Assembly (NCBI GenBank): GCA_016124805.1
Contig: WGND01000009.1
Location: 62,001-126,000 of the forward strand
Source: Hyphomicrobiales bacterium
GTDB taxonomy: Bacteria > Pseudomonadota > Alphaproteobacteria > Parvibaculales > Parvibaculaceae
Reading direction: 5' to 3'
Length of the DNA stretch: 64,000 nt
Shown here: piece by piece, positions 60,068-64,000 of the stretch
How the letters are laid out: every line of letters begins with the position of its first letter
How positions within the stretch are numbered: position 1 is the first letter of the stretch
The notes under the pieces: model-generated
Database searches by the model: none
Seen by the model: only the letters and a program-made list of their open reading frames with translations
Told to the model about the DNA's origin: nothing
Translations under genes and position numbers: made by a program

Positions 60068-61111
60068 TCAGGCGCCATATATGGTCCTGTAGCCCGCCAG
60101 ATGGCCAAGTGTTTCGGCCTCATAGACCCCGCGCGCAACGGCGCGGGCCACGCAATCCGCTGCGAGTGCACCGATGAGCGAGAGCGAAAGCGGTCGGCTT
60201 GCCGACTCAAGCGCGTAACCCGATGTCGCCAGAACAAAGACCACATCGCCATCGACGGCGGAATGAACCGGCCGGATGGCGCGCGCAAGCCCGTCCTGCG
60301 CCATGATGGCAATCCGCCGGGCCTCTGCCGGTGTCAGCTCGGCATTGGTGGCCACAACACCGATGGTGGTATTGGCCCCGCTATTGCCATGGGCCGGTTC
60401 CGCCTTGGTGCCCGCCAGCGGATTCATGGCGGCAAAGCCCGCAACATCCGGGGGCCAGCCCTTGCCACCGAATTCGCCTTCCATTTCATAGGGTGCCGCC
60501 CAGAAATGGGCGCGCTCCGGCATCAACACCGAGCCGAAGGGATTGGACGCAATGATTGCGCCAACCTGAAGCCCGCTCTCGGTGACGACGGAGGCCGAGC
60601 CCAGCCCGCCCTTTACCCGACCGGCCTGCGCGCCATAGCCCGCGCCGATATTGCCAAGCGCAAAATCAGGCCCTGCTGCTTCGCATGCGGACCGGGCAAG
60701 ATCACGATAGGGGGGCATCTCGCCCCAGGCCTTGTCGCCGCCATTCATCAGATCGAAGAGGATGGCGGCAGGCACCACAGGCGAGACGAGTGGCGAAGCG
60801 GCCATGGCAAAGCCACGCCCGCGCGCACCCAGCCAATTGGCCGTGCCTGATGCCGCATCCAGCCCGTAGGAGGAGCCACCGGAGAGCACGACGGCATCCA
60901 CCGCATCCACCAGACAGGTCGGATCGAGCGCGTCTGTCTCCCGCGTGCCGGGCCCGCCCCCGCGCACATCCGTTGCGGCGATGGCGCGTGCCTCGGGCAG
61001 GATCACGCTGACACCGCTTCGCACGGCCGCGTCATGGGCGTTGCCCACCGTGATGCCATCGACATCGGTAATGAGGTTACGTGGGCCGGGACGAAGGCTG
61101 CCAAAGGACAT
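60068..61111 (-). CDS. P1/DmpA-family peptidase (L-aminopeptidase/D-esterase-like)
   Basis: Ntn-hydrolase-like enzyme made as one chain that cuts itself before the new N-terminal nucleophile, 347 residues. The substrate-loop motif GGSSYGLDAASG is near 78-89, with GNIGAGYGA and the cleavage region GANTTIGVVATNAELT; the nucleophile is probably T248 (S or T in this family). No signal peptide, so cytoplasmic. Substrate unknown (D-amino acid amides and beta-peptides for relatives). Confidence 0.88.
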   Translation of the reverse strand: MSFGSLRPGPRNLITDVDGITVGNAHDAAVRSGVSVILPEARAIAATDVRGGGPGTRETDALDPTCLVDAVDAVVLSGGSSYGLDAASGTANWLGARGRGFAMAASPLVSPVVPAAILFDLMNGGDKAWGEMPPYRDLARSACEAAGPDFALGNIGAGYGAQAGRVKGGLGSASVVTESGLQVGAIIASNPFGSVLMPERAHFWAAPYEMEGEFGGKGWPPDVAGFAAMNPLAGTKAEPAHGNSGANTTIGVVATNAELTPAEARRIAIMAQDGLARAIRPVHSAVDGDVVFVLATSGYALESASRPLSLSLIGALAADCVARAVARGVYEAETLGHLAGYRTIYGA

Positions 61112-61259
61112 GAAACTTACTTTCGGTTCAATTCCGGGGGCGGTTTGTGATCAAATCAACACTAATGTGCTTTTGCTGCAGATGGAATTGGCCGCGAGCC
61201 TTCCCATATAGCCTGTTTCAAGCATGATGAGCGCAGCGACAGCCTGAAGGAGAGCCAGC

Positions 61260-63017
61260 ATGGCCAGGATCTTTAACAACAAAAGAAATGGCCTGCTGCT
61301 GGCAGGGGCCGGTGCGGCAGCGGTGTTGATCGTGGCGCTCATCGCGATCTGGGTGCTGCGCCCGCCTGCCGAACGACCCTATATGGTTGCGACGGCCAAC
61401 CCCTATGCGAGCAACGCAGGCGGCGAGATTCTGAAAGCCGGTGGCAGCGCGGTGGATGCCGCCATTGCCGTGCAGGCGGTGCTGACGCTGGTAGAGCCGG
61501 AATCATCAGGTCTTGCCGGTGGGGCTTTCATGCTGCACTGGGATGGGGCGGACAAGAAACTTGATGCCTATGACGGCCGCGAGACCGCGCCTGCCGGTGC
61601 CACACCCGACATGTTCCTCAATGAAGATGGCGAGCCGATGGATTATATCCGCGCCATTGTCAGCGGTCGCTCCGTGGGCGCGCCCGGCGTGGTCAAGATG
61701 CTGTGGATGGCGCATCAGGCGCATGGCAAGTTGCCTTGGGCCGATCTCTTCAAGCCTGCCATCAAACTTGCCGAAGACGGCTTCATCGTCTCCAAGAAAC
61801 TGTCCGAGAGCATTGCGCGCGATCCGGCACTTGCGATGATCCCTGTCTCACAGGATTATTTTTTCACCCGCGATGGCGACGGTGGCCTTGTGCCCTTGGC
61901 CGCAGGCGCCCTGCGCACCAACCCCGAATATGCCGCGACGCTGCGGCTGATTGCCGAGAAGGGACCAGACGGCTTTTATAAAGGTCCTGTGGCAGAGACC
62001 ATTGTCGAGACGGTGCAGAATGCCCCTGCCCTGCCCGGCACGCTGACACTGGATGATCTCGACAATTATCAGGCCAAGGATCGCACACCGCTTTGTGCGC
62101 CCTATCGCGCCTATAAGGTCTGCACCATGCCGCCGCCCACATCGGGCGGCCTGACCAGCCTTCAGATTCTCGGCATTCTTGAGTCCTTCGACATTGGCGA
62201 TATCAAACCGATGTCGCTCGAAGCGGTGCATTTCATCGCTGAGGCGGAGAAACTCGCCTATGCCGACCGCGACAAATATATCGGCGATCCCGATGTGGTC
62301 GATGTGCCCGTGGCGGCGATGCTTGACCCGGCCTATCTGAAATCACGCGCCGACATGATTGATGCCAGCGCCACGCTAGGCAAGGCGAAGGCAGGCGATC
62401 TGCCCGACAAGCAAGCTGCCCATTACGGGATCAATGCATCGATTGCCCGGCCCTCGACGAGCCATTTTTCTATTGATGACGGCATGGGCAATGTTGTTTC
62501 CATGACGACATCGGTGGAAGCGCCTTTTGGAAGCCATCTGATGGCCGCAGGCATGATGCTCAATAATCAGCTGACAGATTTTTCCTTCAAGCCGGTTGAC
62601 GAGGGCAAACCTGTTGCCAATGCCGTGGCCGCCGGCAAACGTCCCCGCTCCTCCATGGATCCGGTCATCGTGTTTGACGACAAGGGCGATTTCTATGCCG
62701 CTGTCGGCTCGCCGGGCGGCAGCCGCATCATCGGCTATGTAACGCAAACCCTGATCGCGCTGCTCGACTGGAAGATGGACATGCAGGCGGCCATCAATCT
62801 GCCGCGTTTCCTCGACCGCAATGGCGATCTGGAAATCGAGGAGGGCACCTCACTTGAGGACCTGACGCCGCGTCTGGAGCAGCTCGGCCATGTGGTGAAG
62901 CCAAGCAAACTGACCAGCGGCTTGCATGGCATCAAGGTGACGGCGGACGGGTCGCTGCGCGGCGGCGCTGATCCCCGGCGTGAGGGGACCGTCGTAAGCG
63001 GTATGCGGGCTGATTAG
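61260..63017 (+). CDS. ggt: Gamma-glutamyltransferase
   Basis: Periplasmic or membrane-anchored Ntn-hydrolase that hydrolyses or transfers gamma-glutamyl groups from glutathione, 585 residues. An N-terminal hydrophobic segment (about 12-36) is a signal anchor. ANPYASNAGGEILKAGGSAV opens the large domain, and the self-cleavage/nucleophile Thr is T400 in STSHFSIDDG. The small subunit carries SMTTSVEAPFGS and GSPGGSRI. ATG at 61260; no gene of glutathione metabolism is adjacent. Confidence 0.92.
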   Translation: MARIFNNKRNGLLLAGAGAAAVLIVALIAIWVLRPPAERPYMVATANPYASNAGGEILKAGGSAVDAAIAVQAVLTLVEPESSGLAGGAFMLHWDGADKKLDAYDGRETAPAGATPDMFLNEDGEPMDYIRAIVSGRSVGAPGVVKMLWMAHQAHGKLPWADLFKPAIKLAEDGFIVSKKLSESIARDPALAMIPVSQDYFFTRDGDGGLVPLAAGALRTNPEYAATLRLIAEKGPDGFYKGPVAETIVETVQNAPALPGTLTLDDLDNYQAKDRTPLCAPYRAYKVCTMPPPTSGGLTSLQILGILESFDIGDIKPMSLEAVHFIAEAEKLAYADRDKYIGDPDVVDVPVAAMLDPAYLKSRADMIDASATLGKAKAGDLPDKQAAHYGINASIARPSTSHFSIDDGMGNVVSMTTSVEAPFGSHLMAAGMMLNNQLTDFSFKPVDEGKPVANAVAAGKRPRSSMDPVIVFDDKGDFYAAVGSPGGSRIIGYVTQTLIALLDWKMDMQAAINLPRFLDRNGDLEIEEGTSLEDLTPRLEQLGHVVKPSKLTSGLHGIKVTADGSLRGGADPRREGTVVSGMRAD

Positions 63018-64000
63018 AGAAGGCTGCGGGCTGCCGTCTGGGCAAGGCCCAGCAGCGCTGTATCATCGCGCATGATCGCATAAACGGGGATGCGCGCGAG
63101 AAAGGCCTCAAAGCCGCCCTTGGCTTCAAAGCGGGAACGAAACAGGGCGGCATCAAAAAGCTGTTGCCCTGTGCGATCTGCCAGCCTGAGCCAGCCCGGC
63201 ACGATGCCGCCACCGATATAGATGCCGCCTCTGGCGCCCATGATGAGCGCAAGATCGCCCGCCACAGCCCCAAGCCAACCTGTGAAAAGTGCGATGGCTT
63301 CCATGCAGAGTGGGCAGGTGCCGGCAAGCGCCTTCTCCGCAATATCGGAAGCCCGCAACGGCGCAGTGGGCGCCTGCCCTGCCATGTCGGACATGGTTTC
63401 ATAAAGCGTGACCAGCCCGGGCCCGGAGAGCACGCGCTCAACGGAGACATGCCCGTATTTGGCGGCAAGCGCCTGATGGATTGCCATTTCACGCGGCGTG
63501 GTGGGCGCCAGATCGACATGCCCGCCCTCGCCGGGATTGACGATATAGCCGCTTCCCGACCAGATGAGCGTGGCCACACCAAGCCCTGTGCCCGCCCCCA
63601 TCACAACCTTTGTCCCTTCGGCTTCCGGCGCCTCAGAGCCGCCGATCTGGCGCAGCTCGTCCGGCTTTAGATGGGGGACAGCACTGGCGAGCGCCGCAAA
63701 ATCATTCATGAGGCTGGGCGCGGCAACCGATGTGGCCGCCGCCAGCGACGCCACCGACACTTCCCAGGGGCAATTGGTGAATGTGATACGGGATGAAGCG
63801 CCCCGCCCTTCAAGCGGACCTGCCGCACAGACAGCCACGGCATCAAGCGCAGGCTGCCCCTGTCCTTCGAGAAAGAGCGCCAGTGCCTCATCCAGTGTCG
63901 CATGATCGGCCGTCTGAAAAACGGTCGGCCTGGACAAGGCAAGTGTCTCGCCCTGCTGATGGGCAAGCGCAAAGCGCGCATTGGTGCCGCCGATGTCAGC
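63014..64000 (-). CDS. glk: Glucokinase, partial (N-terminus off window)
   Basis: Phosphorylates glucose with ATP for glycolysis. The frame runs past base 64000 and begins with ADIGGTNARFALAHQ, the phosphate-1 motif, so only a few residues are missing. 328 residues are visible, including GAGTGLG, NPGEGGHVDLA and the C-terminal GGIYIGGGI. It overlaps the stop of ggt (convergent, four bases). Confidence 0.93.
   Translation of the reverse strand, partial: ADIGGTNARFALAHQQGETLALSRPTVFQTADHATLDEALALFLEGQGQPALDAVAVCAAGPLEGRGASSRITFTNCPWEVSVASLAAATSVAAPSLMNDFAALASAVPHLKPDELRQIGGSEAPEAEGTKVVMGAGTGLGVATLIWSGSGYIVNPGEGGHVDLAPTTPREMAIHQALAAKYGHVSVERVLSGPGLVTLYETMSDMAGQAPTAPLRASDIAEKALAGTCPLCMEAIALFTGWLGAVAGDLALIMGARGGIYIGGGIVPGWLRLADRTGQQLFDAALFRSRFEAKGGFEAFLARIPVYAIMRDDTALLGLAQTAARSLL

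Overview
The window looks like chromosome from a GC-rich alphaproteobacterium. The evidence is a GcrA cell-cycle regulator, a phoR-pstSCAB-phoU-phoB operon with phoR first, single-chain BC-BCCP-CT acyl-CoA carboxylase architecture, and an FeS-type (6-4) photolyase with the cysteine spacing of Agrobacterium PhrB. A member of Hyphomicrobiales/Parvibaculales is plausible, but that is inference. No phage, IS element, CRISPR array or conjugation gene was seen.

Layout. 1-3.1 kb: argD-argF (argF runs off the left edge) and an ABC-2 permease. 3.5-4.0 kb: gcrA. 4.1-11.8 kb: the complete phosphate operon on the minus strand, with Pho-box-like repeats upstream of phoR and of pstS. 12.0-14.5 kb: an SDR, an alpha/beta hydrolase and a TetR regulator. 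14.5-16.9 kb: a copper-type P1B ATPase behind a CueR-type promoter. 17.0-23.1 kb: tamA-tamB, the outer-membrane/autotransporter assembly pair. 23.1-32.3 kb: lipid and detergent-like metabolism (MDR oxidoreductase, SDS-type alkylsulfatase, PAS protein, acyl-CoA ligase, 1098-residue acyl-CoA carboxylase). 32.6-38.0 kb: a cold-shock protein, then a two-component system whose regulator and kinase genes flank an ArnT-like transferase and a polyprenyl-phosphate glycosyltransferase. 38.2-47.9 kb: aldehyde dehydrogenase, RND/MMPL exporter, VOC and SnoaL-like proteins, a Tat-exported sulfatase, MarR and HxlR regulators, a GST-kappa-like isomerase and a degenerate SDR. 48.0-57.7 kb: two tandem copies of a divergent TetR/autotransporter unit. 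58-64 kb: photolyase, a small Cys protein, tRNA-Arg, a P1/DmpA peptidase, gamma-glutamyltransferase and glucokinase (runs off the right edge).

The most unusual region is 48.0-57.7 kb. Two TetR paralogues (roughly three quarters identical by eye) each sit back-to-back with a large autotransporter gene. The two intergenic regions share an exact 44-bp block and a three-hairpin leader with identical spacing and compensatory changes. The two autotransporters share signal-peptide and linker regions but have different passenger repeats and barrels. TamAB, encoded 25 kb away, is a plausible assembly factor for both.

Several other regulatory sites can be read directly: a palindrome pair 30 bp apart before the acyl-CoA ligase, and palindromes next to the TetR, HxlR, MarR and RND genes. 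Start codons were set by ribosome-binding sites and family length, so several differ from the longest open frame.
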